Below are positions 47,086 to 60,334 of a stretch of DNA of 64,000 nucleotides, in pieces (position 1 is the first letter of the stretch; each line of letters begins with the position of its first letter). Under the pieces are notes generated by a model. It searched no databases. It worked only from the letters and a program-made list of their open reading frames with translations, and was not told the DNA's origin. Where the stretch lies: positions 60,396,463-60,460,462 of the forward strand of contig NC_133971.1 in assembly GCF_031877795.1 (NCBI RefSeq). The letters are read 5' to 3'. A program made the position numbers and the translations under genes. Origin of the DNA: Strix aluco (taxonomy: Eukaryota > Chordata > Aves > Strigiformes > Strigidae).

Positions 47086-47159
47086 ACTCTCCCACTGACT
47101 GCAGGCCAAAGAGTGAAGCAGAGTAGTCTCAGAGATCTTCAACATCTTTACCCCAACAG
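47085..47159 (+). other. Purpurin noncoding exon 1 (5' UTR), inferred
   Basis: A good donor, CAACAG|GTAGGT, lies at 47159/47160, about 100 bases after the TATA-like box. The first coding exon begins with an acceptor TTGCAG just one base before the ATG, so the 5' UTR must come from an upstream exon. This is the best candidate. The left boundary is estimated from the TATA spacing. Confidence 0.5.
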
Positions 47160-48062
47160 GTAGGTCTCTCTTCAACAGAGGTGGGTCAGATTAGCATCTC
47201 TTGCAGCAGGGAAGTGCAGCTTGCATGGCAACAGATGGGAACAGAGTAACTGCTCAGGTGTTAGGAAGTCCTGGGTTATAAGCTCAGCTTGGATGCTGCA
47301 GACAACTTTCAGGTAACTGTGTTTTATCTTAGTATCAAGAACAGGTATTCAGGGTCATATACTCTGCAAGAATGTATATGCAGGTGCTCTCTTCCCAAGG
47401 TGTGAGAAAAAAATATGCTGGGATGCAGATGAGCTGGGATACTGGAGGAGACAAATAAAGCCACGGCCACCTTGTGGCTGTGCTGCAATGGCAAATCAAG
47501 CCTCTAGAAATTGAATATTATCTGTCGTGTTTGTAAATGGAATGGTCTGAGGGCAGACAATACCAAGATGTATTTTGCCATTAGAGTAGGCGGCTAGTAA
47601 GAGCCTGTTTCAGTGATGAGAACTGGTCATAAAAAACACAGCTCTGCTGGCTTGAAAGCAAAGTGGACACTCACCATGAAATGATTAGAAACAACACCCT
47701 TAGAACCTACAGTGCTTTACCAGAGCTTATCAAAATGTTATTCTTCTTGTGAAAACAAAAATTTAAAAAAATTCAAATTTTTATCAATACTTACCAACCT
47801 TATCCAGAACCTGGCTTGATTTATAACGTAAAAATGCTACTGGCAAGCAAAATACTCTTGCAAGTAATTGCCATTGATGCTCAGTTTTGTCTGGATTTAG
47901 GCACCACAATGACCCAGTGGTTTCTCAGTGGAGGGGTTGGTAGTCTACTCAGAACAGAAAGAAACTAGTTTTAAGATGGGGGGAATGTATCTGTAGGCAC
48001 AGCACTAGCTACCCATATCTACTGCGTGAAATAAAACTCCATGTTTGCTTTTGTCTTGCAGA

Positions 48063-51000
48063 ATGAAATACGCACAGTATATTTTCCTGGCCTCAATCTT
48101 CACCAGTGTTGAATACAGCCTAGCTCAGACCTGTGCAGTGGAGTCTTTCTCTGTGAAAGACAATTTTGATCCAAAAAGGGTAATTATGGTTTCTTCAACA
48201 GCATATGTAAAGAAGCTTCATATATAAACTGTTTTTACAGGTTATGGGTTGTGTTAATCTAAAGGAGTTCCTCAGGTTCCTCAGCAAAAAGTTAACTCTT
48301 TTTGTATGCTGTCTCTCAGACACTGCTGACATTTGTTTTTCTCACTACTGTTTAACCTCTGAGCACTATGGTAATACTGGCCTTGAACGTCAGGGATGTT
48401 ATTCTGTTAGACATCATCTTCTGTCAGATCAAAGCTCAGTACAGATCTCAGCTTTAAGTGGTTCCATGAATGAAACAATTTATAACCCCATCAGAGAGAA
48501 AGCCCAAACACATGCCCTTGGGGATTTGCATCCACCACCAGGCATTCTTGGGAGTCATAGCAAACTGAAAGTTTATCTAGTTGGGTATCCTGAACACAGA
48601 CTGACTCTTGTTTAATCTGCCTGCCTCTGAGGAGGAAATCAGGGCTAACTTGGTGTTGAAAAGGTCCAGACAGGTGTGCCAGTACCTATTTTGACTGTTC
48701 CTCAGCAAACATCACTTCCAGCTGTAGCTGGGGTGGGGCCAGCACTTCCTCTATACAAGCTTGGCTTTGTTGGAAACAAACCCATGTCTGGGGAGAGCTT
48801 TGTGAACATCCCAGTTTTAAAAAGTAGAAGTTTTCTCAGGCTCCTGTATTTGGGAATTATAGACTCTGTTTCGGGCTAAAGCATGTAACTTGCCAAACAA
48901 ATCTCATTAGCTTCACTGAAGAATCAAATTTAACACAGTTAAGTTCGCTTTCCTCAGTATTTCTACTAATAATGTTAAATTTTGAGGGCTTCCTGTCTGT
49001 CAGTAACCTGTTTAGATCTTATATTCATTTTACTAGATACTGCTTGTATCAGGGACTCATTTTTTCCTAGAAATTTTCATCCCCTTAATCTCATTTCATT
49101 TCCCTCTGCTGCTAGTCTACGTAACACATTTTTTCCTCTTCATAGTGCAGAGTCATCACTTTCTGCTTCTCTGGGTAGAGCCTTTTCACCATCAGAGGTC
49201 AACTATGGCCCCTGGCAGCCATAAGATTGTCTTCAGCCAGCTTCCTAAGGTCTTTGTGGCTGCAAATTGGTATCATTGATGACATCTTCCATGGAAAAGC
49301 AGGGGCCTGAACGGGAACAGGGGAGAAATGGATGACTCCCAGCAGGCATCTCAGGATGGGAGAAGCTTTCAGTGTGGGGTCACTGTGGCAGGAATGTCTC
49401 ATAGGACAATGAGTACATGCACACAGAAGTGCAGAGTTGCCAGATCCACCCTCCTGGCACAGAGGCAAGGGTTCCTCACGTGGTGTAGCAGGACCTGTGT
49501 GCTACACACCCACCCAAACTTAGCCTTCCTCCATATGCCAGGCAATGGGTAGTTAGAAGGGCACTATGTTTACAAAAATGCTTTTGTGCTAATCTTGCCA
49601 TGGTGATTAATCCAGATATTAATAGTCTTTCATGTTAGTATGCAGGGAAATGGTATGCTCTGGCCAAGAAGGATCCAGAAGGCCTTTTCCTTCAGGATAA
49701 CATCTCTGCTGAATACACAGTGGAGGAAGATGGCAGAATGACAGCATCTTCCAAAGGCCGAGTGAAGCTTTTTGGGTGAGTTCTCTTGACTTTCACCTCC
49801 AGCTGCCACCATGAGGTACTAGAGGAGGGGGTCGTGGATGGTGATCTATCCTGAGCACACAGCACGACCAGGTTTTCTTCATCAAAAAGAGAAGCTCAGT
49901 CAAGGTAATATACTAGAAGCCAGTCATTAGACACTTTTGAGTCCTGGGTTACTTCTCAGCCTGGCTCTAGTCTGGGTCCATCACAAAACTACTGCATAAA
50001 GTCAATTATAAAATCAAATCTTGAATGATGGAGCAGTTAGGTAAATGAATTGCAACCAGGTGAGAGGAGCTAGTGAAGCGTGTGTGGCTGTGAGGGCAGG
50101 ACAGGTCTCATTTCACTGAGAGGTTCAGGGGAAGGAGAGGAGTGTGAGTGAGCATTACTTTCACAGATCTTTCAACACAGTGTTGGATGGACTTCTGGGG
50201 AAAACACATGGTTAACTCTTGGATGCCATTGTGATGCCTGAATAGACAGATGGAAGGAAGTTTGAATTTTGCCTACTGGACATGGTTACCATAAAGAATT
50301 ACAGCATGTAAGGAGATTAAATAGCCTTCTGGGTGTAGAAAAGAAAATCTGTGGCTTCCAGTAGGTTAGCACTAGTTCTGTTGTGCATTAACTACCAAAA
50401 CCTGTCTAACTGCATGAAGAGTAGAGCAGGTGGCTATGAACCTTATAAGTCTTAACAGCACAGCACTCCAGAATATTTTGGGATGGGGCAAATGAAGCTT
50501 TGTGGCATACCATGCAGTACAGGTGGGAAGATTCCTGAAAGGACTCTTCAAATACCAAGTGGGGTCTCAAGGCTGCTGAGAACTCATTTCTGCAATGGCA
50601 GCGTAAAGGAGAAGCACAGCTTGTGCAAGGAAGGGAATGAAGACCACTGTTTCACAAATCTAGGTAATGCTTGACAAACTGTGCTAAAATACAGGTAGTA
50701 TTCAAAGCAAACAGATGCCAATCAGAGAAGAGCATTAGAAGAAATGGATGATAAAGATAGATAGGCTGTTCAGGCACCTACAGAGTTCTCACAGCCTGTT
50801 CGAAGGCCTTTCACTAGCTTGGGCAGCAGAGTGGCTGTTATTATTTCCATGCTTTTAACAGATGTCCCTGTGCCAATAGAGCTAGGAAGGGTTAGAGAGA
50901 GGACAGCCAGCAGTCTGCCTCCACCTGGGGACACAGCAAATGAGTCAAAATGAACCCAAATGCAGGTCAGCTCACTCTGCAAACTGCTAGCAGGGAGCCA

Positions 51001-53832
51001 AGAAAGGTTGTCCATCATTTTGCTTGGTGGCTGTCTGCTTGTACAGAAACGGGTTGTAAAAAGCCTGCTGAGCTGAAGGAGGGTCAGTGCACTGCCCCAG
51101 ATGCAGTGCAGTTGCACAGCAGAGGCAGGAACTAGACAGCAGCTGTCAGTGATGGGGAGGAACGTCACAGATTTGCATTACTTAATGACAAACAGTGACT
51201 TTGCATTAAGAAAGGACATGCCCATTCCTGAGGCAGCTGTGCTGAACCATAGTCTGGTTCTTGCCCAAGTCCTGAGTGAGGGACACCCATTTGAAGGTCA
51301 CATGCTGCAGGGTTTTATCTTCAGTCTCATGGATCTTGTTGCAGGTTCTGGGTGATCTGTGCTGACATGGCTGCTCAGTATACAGTACCCGACCCAACCA
51401 CTCCAGCAAAAATGTACATGACCTACCAGGGCCTAGCCAGCTACCTCTCCAGTGGTGGTGAGTGAACTTCTCCAGCCCCACGGTGCTGGTCAATAGCTTA
51501 ACAGCTGCACAGATTTGTGTTTCAGTATATGAGCAGGAAAAACAATTGAGTTCATGTTGCTTCAAGTGGAAACAAAGAATCCTTTTCTGGAGGGATGCTT
51601 TTATCTGAGTAGTGCTTTTTATATCCACAGAAGGGGCAGGATTCAGAGACTCCCCAGAGACCCCACCTATACACCATATATATTAACAGGAAGAATGCAG
51701 CCCAGAGCTAATTGGCCATACCCATAGATTTTGTACAGCCAAGTGCAGTGCTGAACCTAGGGAAACAATACTTCCTGGGATGCACAGTGGGCATTACAAA
51801 GGTGGTGAGGGTCAGTTGTCCTTGTACTCCTCACAGCTAATGGGAGGTGACATATGGACCCACATCTGCACTTCAGCAGCAAGGCATAATTCTCCTCAGA
51901 CAGACACAGCTGGACTCAACAAAATGGAGCTGTTAACTGAAGTCCCCCTTGCAGAAACTGCTCATGCTGAACCTCAGTTATGCACCCAGAACACCCCATA
52001 CTTTGTGCCTGAGTATCCCATAGCTCTGGGACTCCATCTGTGAAAGTTGGGCAGGACTTGGCCTGCTGATGCATAAGAAAGAAGTACATTCACTTAGTAC
52101 TGGCAGATAAGCCACACCAAAATGCACCTAGTTTAGCAAGGCTGGAAAACAGGAGGCATGTTTTGCTGAGGCTTCCTGTATAGGAAACGTAATCTGTATG
52201 GCCAAAATTTAATCTGTATGCCCTGTCTCCCCCATGCTTGAGTGAGAAACATAAAGCAATTTTTTTGTCATTGGAAAGTCCTAGTCCTACTAATACTTTT
52301 AGCCAAAGAAACTAAAAGTGAAAATGCACTGAGCGTCACAGGGAACAATGTGGTCTCAAGATGCCCTGTGCTTGTCCCAGTTCTTCACTTCATGGTGTGG
52401 ACATAAACTGGATGTGGGAGGTGACTTTAGATCCTTTGAGAAGCTATCTTTGCCATGTGCTGAAGTGAGGTGTCTCTCTGTGGAATGACTAGGTCCACCT
52501 CTGCTCTGCTTTGCCCACGGTGACAAACACATGTGTTCTGATGTTTCAGGGGACAACTACTGGGTGATTGACACTGACTATGATAACTATGCCATTACCT
52601 ATGCCTGCCGCAGTCTAAAGGAGGACGGCTCCTGTGATGATGGCTACTCCCTGATCTTCTCACGCAACCCCCGTGGCCTCCCCACAGCCATTCAGCGCAT
52701 TGTGCGTCAGAAGCAGGAAGAAATCTGCATGTCTGGCCAGTTCCAGCCCGTACTTCAGTCAGGTACTTTGGGCTAACTAGCAAACTTACTGAAATGGCTG
52801 CTCTGGCAGCTTGTACACTAGGTGACTGCATTTGCTGTAAATGTGACAGAACCATAGCAAACTAAGTTGTGCTCTTTTAGCAACCTTTTTTTATAGCATA
52901 TCTAATAAGAAAATATCATGTCTTGGCCACATGGACTACCACAGCTTACCTTAGGTCTGCGCACTGTCCTCCAGGAAAGGAAGAGAAGCTGTCTCCAGGA
53001 AGGAGCAACCTCACTCTTCTTAGCTCAATCATGATTTGTGTCCTGGGAGGTCTGAGTAGCAGAGATTAGCAGCTCTGAGCAGTGGTTCTGACTGTGTCTG
53101 ATGTCAGTGGGAGTCAGCAGTTGTGTCACATACATGTGAACTGGGCATGTCTAAATCCCATTTTGAGAGAGCTTTTTTTCTGGAGGCATGGGAGCTGATC
53201 TTCTAGTTCATGTGCTGCCTGTGAGATAGGCAAATAATTTTTTAGGGTTATGCTGGAGGCAGAAAATCCTCTTTGTTGGCAGGTGAGTGCCCACACCCTC
53301 CACATGCACACTGCCTTGCCTGGAAATTGACCTAAGGCAGGCCTGAGGACCTGGACTGGGGGACTGCCACGGTAACACACGTGTTCTGCACTGCTGGACA
53401 AGAAATAGGAGCTAAAACCTTCTGAACGGCACATCATTTTGTGAGCCAGTCCTCCACTACAGAGCAGGTGCTGGCATCATTCAAGGTTATGGGACTGGTA
53501 TGGGCAGCCACGTCCCATGACCCTACATATTGTTTACTGTAGCAGACGGAAGGGAGTTGGTTTGTGGACTCATGCCTAGGTGCTCACATAAACAGAAAAC
53601 TCACAGCTGGCTGGAACTAACATAGGCTGTGCAAGTGCTATACCAAAAGACACAGAGCAATGCAAACTGCAAATTTTGCACTCTCCCATGCTAATCTTGT
53701 ACTATGATTCAGAAGTACCCTAGGAAGGTTGTAGCTACAGCTTCACCGAAAACTAAAAGGCTGTTAAAGCACTTTGCAAATTTACTTACAAGGACTAAAA
53801 TTTACTTCTCTTTCTTTCCAGGGGCCTGCTAA
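48063..53832 (+). CDS. Purpurin, retinal lipocalin (RBP4-like)
   Basis: A secreted retinol-binding lipocalin of the neural retina, described in chicken as a photoreceptor survival and adhesion factor. Coding exons: 48063-48179, 49639-49775, 51345-51457, 52550-52762, 53822-53832. All introns are GT-AG and the product is 196 residues. The signal peptide is about residues 1-21 ([21 protein letters not shown]). The lipocalin motif is [15 protein letters not shown] (about 40-54). Other family blocks are [12 protein letters not shown], the third lipocalin segment around [18 protein letters not shown], and paired cysteines. The C-terminus is QSGAC-stop, from a last coding exon of only 11 bases. I recall chicken purpurin as 196 residues and nearly identical, differing at a few sites (for example R where chicken has T after EEDG). 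RBP4 itself ends differently and has a different leader, so this is not RBP4. The gene is absent from placental mammals as far as I know. Confidence 0.95.
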
Positions 53833-53901
53833 AAGTACACTTCTGATCCTATACTTAAGCACAGAAACCAGACCTGTTGGTCTTGAAGTTGCCACTCAGT
53901 T

Positions 53902-53907
53902 AATAAA
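53902..53907 (+). terminator. Candidate purpurin polyadenylation signal
   Basis: AATAAA lies 70 bases after the stop codon, inside an A-rich run. A second AATAAA at 54037-54042 would give a 3' UTR of about 0.2 kb and is followed by an A run. Confidence 0.55.
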
Positions 53908-54044
53908 AAAATAAAATAGAACGGACTAGTGTGTTTTTCCTGAAAAACACATCAAAATGTTGGGGATTTTGTAAACTGTGTGCAATATACTATTGATATT
54001 TGAATTTTCAAGGGAATACCTAACATGGCATTTGTCAATAAATT

Positions 54045-57000
54045 TTTAAAAAAAACCCCCATGTCTGGAACTGCTTTTTGTTACCGGCTGTCATGTCAGG
54101 GAACAGGAAGAGCAGAGCTGCTTGCTGAGGAGAGGTGAGACAGCAGCCAAGGGTGGCCCCAGCACAGGCAGGCCAGTGTCCCTCCTGTGCACCAAGCAGG
54201 GGGAGCAGGGCAGGGGTGGTGACAGGGACGGGTCCACTGACAGGGCTGATTCTCAGACAAATGCAGGTGACAGGGCAGGTCTGGGGTTCACCTGGGAAGT
54301 ACAGCCAGCAAGTGAGGGCAGCAAGGCACAGGACAGGACACAGGCACACCTGCGAGGTGGCTCCAGCCAGAAGCAGGACTGGAAAGTGGGTCAGAGGCAG
54401 AGCTACCTGCACCAAGGGTCCCAAGGGGACTGGGGCCTGGGTGAGCTGAAGAGGGTTTGTGGACCATGGGCAAGGGTTATGCAGATGGAGGTCCCAGGTG
54501 AGGCTACGCAAAGCAACGAAGGATTGTGGGTGCCTGCTGGGCCCTAGCATACACAACATACCTCTCCCCCCAATATTTCTATTTAAATTCTGAAGCTAAG
54601 AAATCCTCTTGAACAACAGCTTTGAGATGAAGCTGATAGTGTGATCCTTGCTGCCTGGTAATATCTCACAGTTATTTCTGGTAACATCTGAATACTCAAA
54701 AGTCTGCATAGAGTATTTGTAACTAGCCCCTGAATCACAAAAACAATAAAGCAGATGTGACTTTCAATAACGCTGGGACACTGCTTTAAATGAGCAGTTA
54801 CTTGCATTTCTAATGGCATAAGCAGTAAATTACTCCCCACTGCCTTTATAATCCAGCCTCCAGTATCTGAGAGGCATAGAACTGAAAGACATAGAACTGA
54901 CAGATTTTATGGCCGAGAATTTCATAGAGGCAACCAAAAGAATAGTATCTAGACAACTCCATGTAGAAAAAGGGTAACCCAAGTCAGCATTTTTGTCATG
55001 TATTTTCCACTGCTCTTAGTAAAATCACATTCACTTTGAATGTTTCCTATGACTAAAACTACCAGTCCAGAACACCCCCAGCACCCTGCGAACCCGTCAG
55101 TTAGAAACACAAATTTTTATAAGTCATGACTACAAAGCATAGAGGGAAGACCAAGCTGAACAGTCCCTGCTCCTGGGGCTTTCAAAAGGTATGTGGCACA
55201 AGGTTGATATTGAGTGAAGACCTTCAGAACACTATGTTATAGAACAGCTTCTGCAAGATGCTTGCACAATCTTACCTACAGTATCCAATAATTACCTACT
55301 GCATCTGTTGGAAGGAGCATAAAAATCACTAAAGACTCTTCTCCAAGGCCAGAGACACTATCCAGGGATGCAGGGAAGTCTCTCAGGCTTGGGTTTCCCA
55401 GGATTTCCAGGTGGGACTCCTAAGGCTTCAGCCAGCAATATTCCTTGCTGGTGTTCCTTGCTCTTCTGATCTAGGGAAAGTTAGTCTGACAGGCAACAAC
55501 ATGGTGAACTACCATCTAAAGCAAAGGACGAGCAGCAGACAGTGCAAACAAAAAAACACATAGAGACTATTTGAGGGTTGAAAAAATATCAGTCTGCTGT
55601 GCTGGACTAAGTGCAAGGTCAGTTCATTGATTGAATGTTCACCACTTGCCCTCCCTCTCCCATAAGGAAGTATTAGGGTGGAGATCTGTGAACTTAGGAC
55701 TTGTATCACAAGTGATTAGCCAACGCTTACATTTAGCTGAAGGAGCCTGGCCTTTGGCCAGGGCATTCAGACCAATACTACCAGTCCTAGAGAAGTGGGA
55801 TTTTTAATGTCTACAGTTATAATAACTGCATGACCAGAGCAGACGGGAGTCCTAATAAGACCGATATATATGCAGGACCAGGCGCATCCTTATTGTGCTT
55901 GGTATAGTCTGCTCAGATGCGTTAGGCAGTGAAATCCCTCCTCAGACACACAAGGTTGTGCCTCCAGGTTCATAGGATAGTCGTGATTCTGGGAGAATAC
56001 ATCATGGAGTTATATGTGCTCCAGGAATCTGCCTTGCTCTTGGAGGTACATGCAGGCCCTCATCATATGATCTGGTGAGTTAACAAACAGATGGGAGTTA
56101 GCTCATATCCATTTCTCTCCACTGACTGCAGAAATGTGAAAGATGAAGTAGGGTAGGGCAGGCTATGAGTGTATTCTGATCTGATTTACACATGTCCTGT
56201 TATTCTATTGAGTTAAATATAAAACATCTAGGGTAGGTCTAGAGGCAGACACACTTCTGTCTGCTGTTTGAGCTGGCTGATGAGAACCAGTCTATTCCCA
56301 ATCTTAAGTGCACGTACACGTCCCAAGTCATAATCTCTGTCCTGCACAAACTTTCCACTACCAAGAGAAAATAAAAAGCTGTTTAAAAATTAAAAGGACT
56401 GTTGTTTTGTCCTCAGAGGTCCTTTAGTGCTGGCAGAAAGGCTATGATTGTGCAACAGCAGGAGGAATCCTGCAAGGATATTGTCCTTCATGCGCCACTG
56501 AACCTCCTCTCAGCAAGGACACTGCAAGTCCTGGGATCAGATGCTATAATACCATGTTGAGTTAGACCAGTTTTCCCTGGGCTGTGGTAACTGAAGCAAT
56601 CTATGCATTTAAGTTCCTACTTCAGCCTTGAAATTCACGTGTCATTTTTATGTAATGTTGGAACTTGCACCAATCAAGCTATCTTTTATACCTTGAGAAC
56701 AGGCTTTACTTCCCAAGATTAAGTTGTTGACACAAGAGTTTTGAGCAGTTTCTAGAACACAATGATCAGATCCTGTTTTTACAGGGTTCATGTGAAAGAT
56801 TAAAAACTGGTTTTATTGGGTAGCACAAAAGATGGTAATAAATGCAGTACATACACAGTTAGACAAAACACTCCTTTGAAAGGTTTTTCCCTAGCATTCA
56901 TTTTAACAATCAGTCGCAAAACTGCTACATAGCCTCAGAAGCTTTTGCTTGAAGAGCAGGCAAACAATCTCATCTTGCAGTCGCAGCTAGATTTTTCCTA

Positions 57001-60000
57001 TTTGGGTTTACAGTCAGCAAGAGACATACCTGAGCACTCTGCAGTCTTGCTTTGGTTCTGATGCTACAGAACTACTAAGCACCTGCTACTCCCACTGGGC
57101 ACTTGCACATCTGGCACTTCTGAAAACTGAAACTGTGAGGGGAGACTGATCACTGTCCAGTAACAGAGGAGGTGGTAGAGTTAAACATGCAATTTTGGAA
57201 GCCATCTCAGACAAAGTCAGTGACATAGTTACAGAAAACTCAAGTTTCAATTATTAAACAGCATTTTAATGCAGACATTAAACTATAAAAAAGACAAGGG
57301 CAGCCTTCTATACTTTGTTGGAAAAAAATTCCAGCCTGGAAATATAAAATTTTCTTCATTGTTGGAATTGTTTTGACATGCTCATTGCTTAAAGGAGTAA
57401 GTTTATACCAAAGCACCAAAGAAGAAGAAAAAAAATCTTGCTGAATATTCAAAACTTGTTTCTGAACATGCATTGCACCAGTTTTGGTCAGCTCTGCTTT
57501 CCATACATATTTGCTACTGCCAGGAAAACACCTGAAAAAGCACTGGGCCTTACACACTTTGGATGATGTTTAATGTAAAAGTCCTAAAAGAGGGACCTAG
57601 TGACAGATTTTTGAAGTGGCTGGACTTGACCCTAAGAAACTGGATTTTATTTGCATCTTACAACATGTTAAGCTCTGCCCTTGCAGATGAAATTTCAGTT
57701 TTTTCGTGGCTTCAATAAGCATTACAATAATGTATGAAATTTTACCTTGAATCTCAAGAAAACACCACTCTTTGCTTTTTAACAAGACAAAAAAAGTAAG
57801 CATGAGAATTACAAACCACTTCAAAGAAGCAGCTGCAAGTCTGATGTCTGTCACTGCTGAGAAGCAGAAATCCTGGGCCAGCAGAACTCACAGCCTAAAG
57901 TCTTCTAAAATATTTCTAACTTGCCCTAAAGGAAATCACCATAGAGACAGACTTCAGTACAGTGAAAGAGTAAGTGAACCACCATTCTCTGTTCTGTATC
58001 TTTGCAAAAGTCGAACATTCGACCAGGACTCATCAGCTTTGCATCATTTGCCTCATATGACATTACTGACCTCACTTGTGTAAGTTTGTGTGCTAAATAA
58101 AGCAAGACAGTGATTTTTGATCTTCTGTTTTTCATGATTTGCACACCTATACCGTTCCTAGTACATCCCTGCATAGAACAATACTCTTCACAACAGCTAT
58201 GCTTCATTTTTTTTCAAACACCTGTAACCAGTGCATGGTCCCTGGTTTGATAAAGATTGCTATATTCTGATTGCCAGCGTGGGAAAATTTTAAAGCAGAA
58301 GACTATTCAACTAGGACATTCTAACAGGCTCTACTGATCTCTCAAGCTCCTGTATCTTCCCCTGCCTCAGATGCACTGAAATCTCTCAAGATCCTATACT
58401 TGAATATTTCTAAACGTCATTTTTTCTGCGGTTCCAATTCATACTGGCAAAACAATATGTCTTAAGACATACTGATTTTATTTAACTGTGTATTCTAATT
58501 CTTCACATAGGGGCAGTTATAGCAACTTTGAAATGTATTTTTACTATCTCCATCCAAGTAGAACTTCCAAGTTTTTTTGAAACTGAGAAAGTTATCAAAT
58601 AAGTAGGCTCCAATGGCCCTTTTCTGTTCTGCACAAGCCTTTATGGGCAAGGAATTGGCAGATTAGGATGTGACTAGCATTCTTTATTCAAACTTTAGTG
58701 AGGCAAGAAATACTTCATCTGAATTCTGTGACAAAATGAATCTTTTTAAGACTACTTTCAGCATAAGCACATGATCAAGTAACCAGAAGGTAAGGAGATA
58801 TAAGGCCTCATCTCATATATACTGACTTTTTGTAGATGTTTCTTTTCTGTGCTGTCAAAGTGAGGCCATTTGAGGTAGTTCAGCTCTCTCCTACTGTGCA
58901 AACTTGTTTTTTTTGTCTGAAGCCTAAACATTTCATCAAATACTCAGTCTTTGTTGTTAAGTTGGTGAGGAGGCTGATGTCAGCAAAGAGCGCAGTAGGG
59001 GATTTGTTTGTGCGACAAAGTTGCTCCTCTTACGGAACACACTCCAGCTGTTTCCACTGGCGTTATCCTTCCCTCTACAAGAATTCTAAAGGCACAGTTC
59101 AAACTGTGCCAGTTGTGAAAAGAGGAGAGTAAAAAAACACCCCTGCAATTTCAGGGAACATTGCTGTTACATAAAGTGTTTGGCAGCTGCAAGGACAGCC
59201 AGAGTGTTCTGTAGCCCATGATCTACAGCTGTCACACACTTCTGCACATGCTTTGCAAAGCACAGAAGCTCAAACAGTTCTTGGTTAATTTTCTAATTGG
59301 TTGTCAGTAGCAGCCCTGTTACATTCAAGAGTGTGCTCTCCTGTAATATGAAAACACAGAAGGCTCTAATTAGCATTTCAGCTTTTATCTGGTCACCCAA
59401 AGTCAAGCCTCAGGTCACTCAACAGTCTGAGAGTAGAGGCACCTAGGGACAGATGTTAGCTATAAGGGTTGCAGAAGACTAGACTAGGTGACAGCAATGG
59501 AGAGAAAGAGGGGCTTTCAGGGTTTGTGGCTTCCACCACAAAGAGACAGCGGCTGAAAGCCACAGTGCAAACAGGTGACTTGGGCAAAAGCTGAAAGCAG
59601 AAAAGTCAAGGAAGGCTGGAGGCTAGAGTTCCCTGTGCCTTCTTCCCCTTTGAGGATGAGCTGCTACCCCTTCCTCTGCCTGTGTGAGGGGAATAGTTCT
59701 GGCATCCAAGAAACAGCCACAAATGCAGAGAGAGCTGGGTGGGAACCCCTCTGTGAGAGACATACATCTGAAGACATAGTAAGTGCTCTGAAATAACCCA
59801 CTGGAGCATGTGTGACTAACTGGTGGGGAAGCAGGGATCGTTCACTTCGTGCTCTGGACACATGTGGTTGCTGTGCACTTTTCAATCAAACCATTATTGC
59901 AAGGCAGGCATTTCAGTCTCAGACAGGTCCTCCTTGTGCCTTTGCTGTCACGCTCACTCATACAGTTCATCCTGTTCCTGCTGCAGTTTGTGAGCTCTAT

Positions 60001-60260
60001 AAATCTTCGGTTGTCCTGGCCATTAGCTCAGTGTAAAACAGGGAATAATAAATATTTATTCCCATAATTCCTAGTTACCAAACTGAATCCCAGTCCTACG
60101 GCAGCCTCTTACAATTGTACCAGTTGGGTTGTCAGTTGTGGCTATTTAAGAACACTGTCTTTTGAGCTCTAAAGAGTTAATAGGGACAGTTGCTTTTAAC
60201 TTGCATTCCTAACTTGCTTCATCAGGTCTTTTCAATACTCCCTCCTCAGCTTGGGAGGAG
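54045..60260. other. Intergenic space between purpurin and the IDUA 3' end
   Basis: The two flanking genes converge here. No exon or clear transposon was recognised. 54100-54560 is GC-rich and purine-biased with overlapping chance frames on both strands. The rest is ordinary AT-rich sequence. In human RBP4-PDE6C synteny the neighbour of RBP4 is FFAR4, but no FFAR4-like exon is seen here. Confidence 0.5.
59091..59110. repeat. Short perfect inverted repeat
   Basis: GGCACAGTT at 59091-59099 is exactly complementary to AACTGTGCC at 59102-59110, with a 2-base centre. It is too short to assign a role and could be a chance palindrome. Confidence 0.6.
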
Positions 60261-60266
60261 TTTATT
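60261..60266 (-). terminator. IDUA: Candidate IDUA polyadenylation signal
   Basis: The minus strand reads AATAAA 69 bases after the IDUA stop. Another copy at 60055-60060 lies 275 bases after the stop. Which one is used cannot be decided from sequence alone. Confidence 0.4.
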
Positions 60267-60334
60267 TTTCTGGGGAGTTGTCATTTGCAGGGAGCATACA
60301 CCACTCAGTCACCAATTCGGGCACCACTCTGCAG

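Noticed and set aside
54122-54559. Frames of 104-174 codons on both strands after purpurin
   Set aside because: GC-rich, low-complexity composition with open frames on both strands and no conserved motif.
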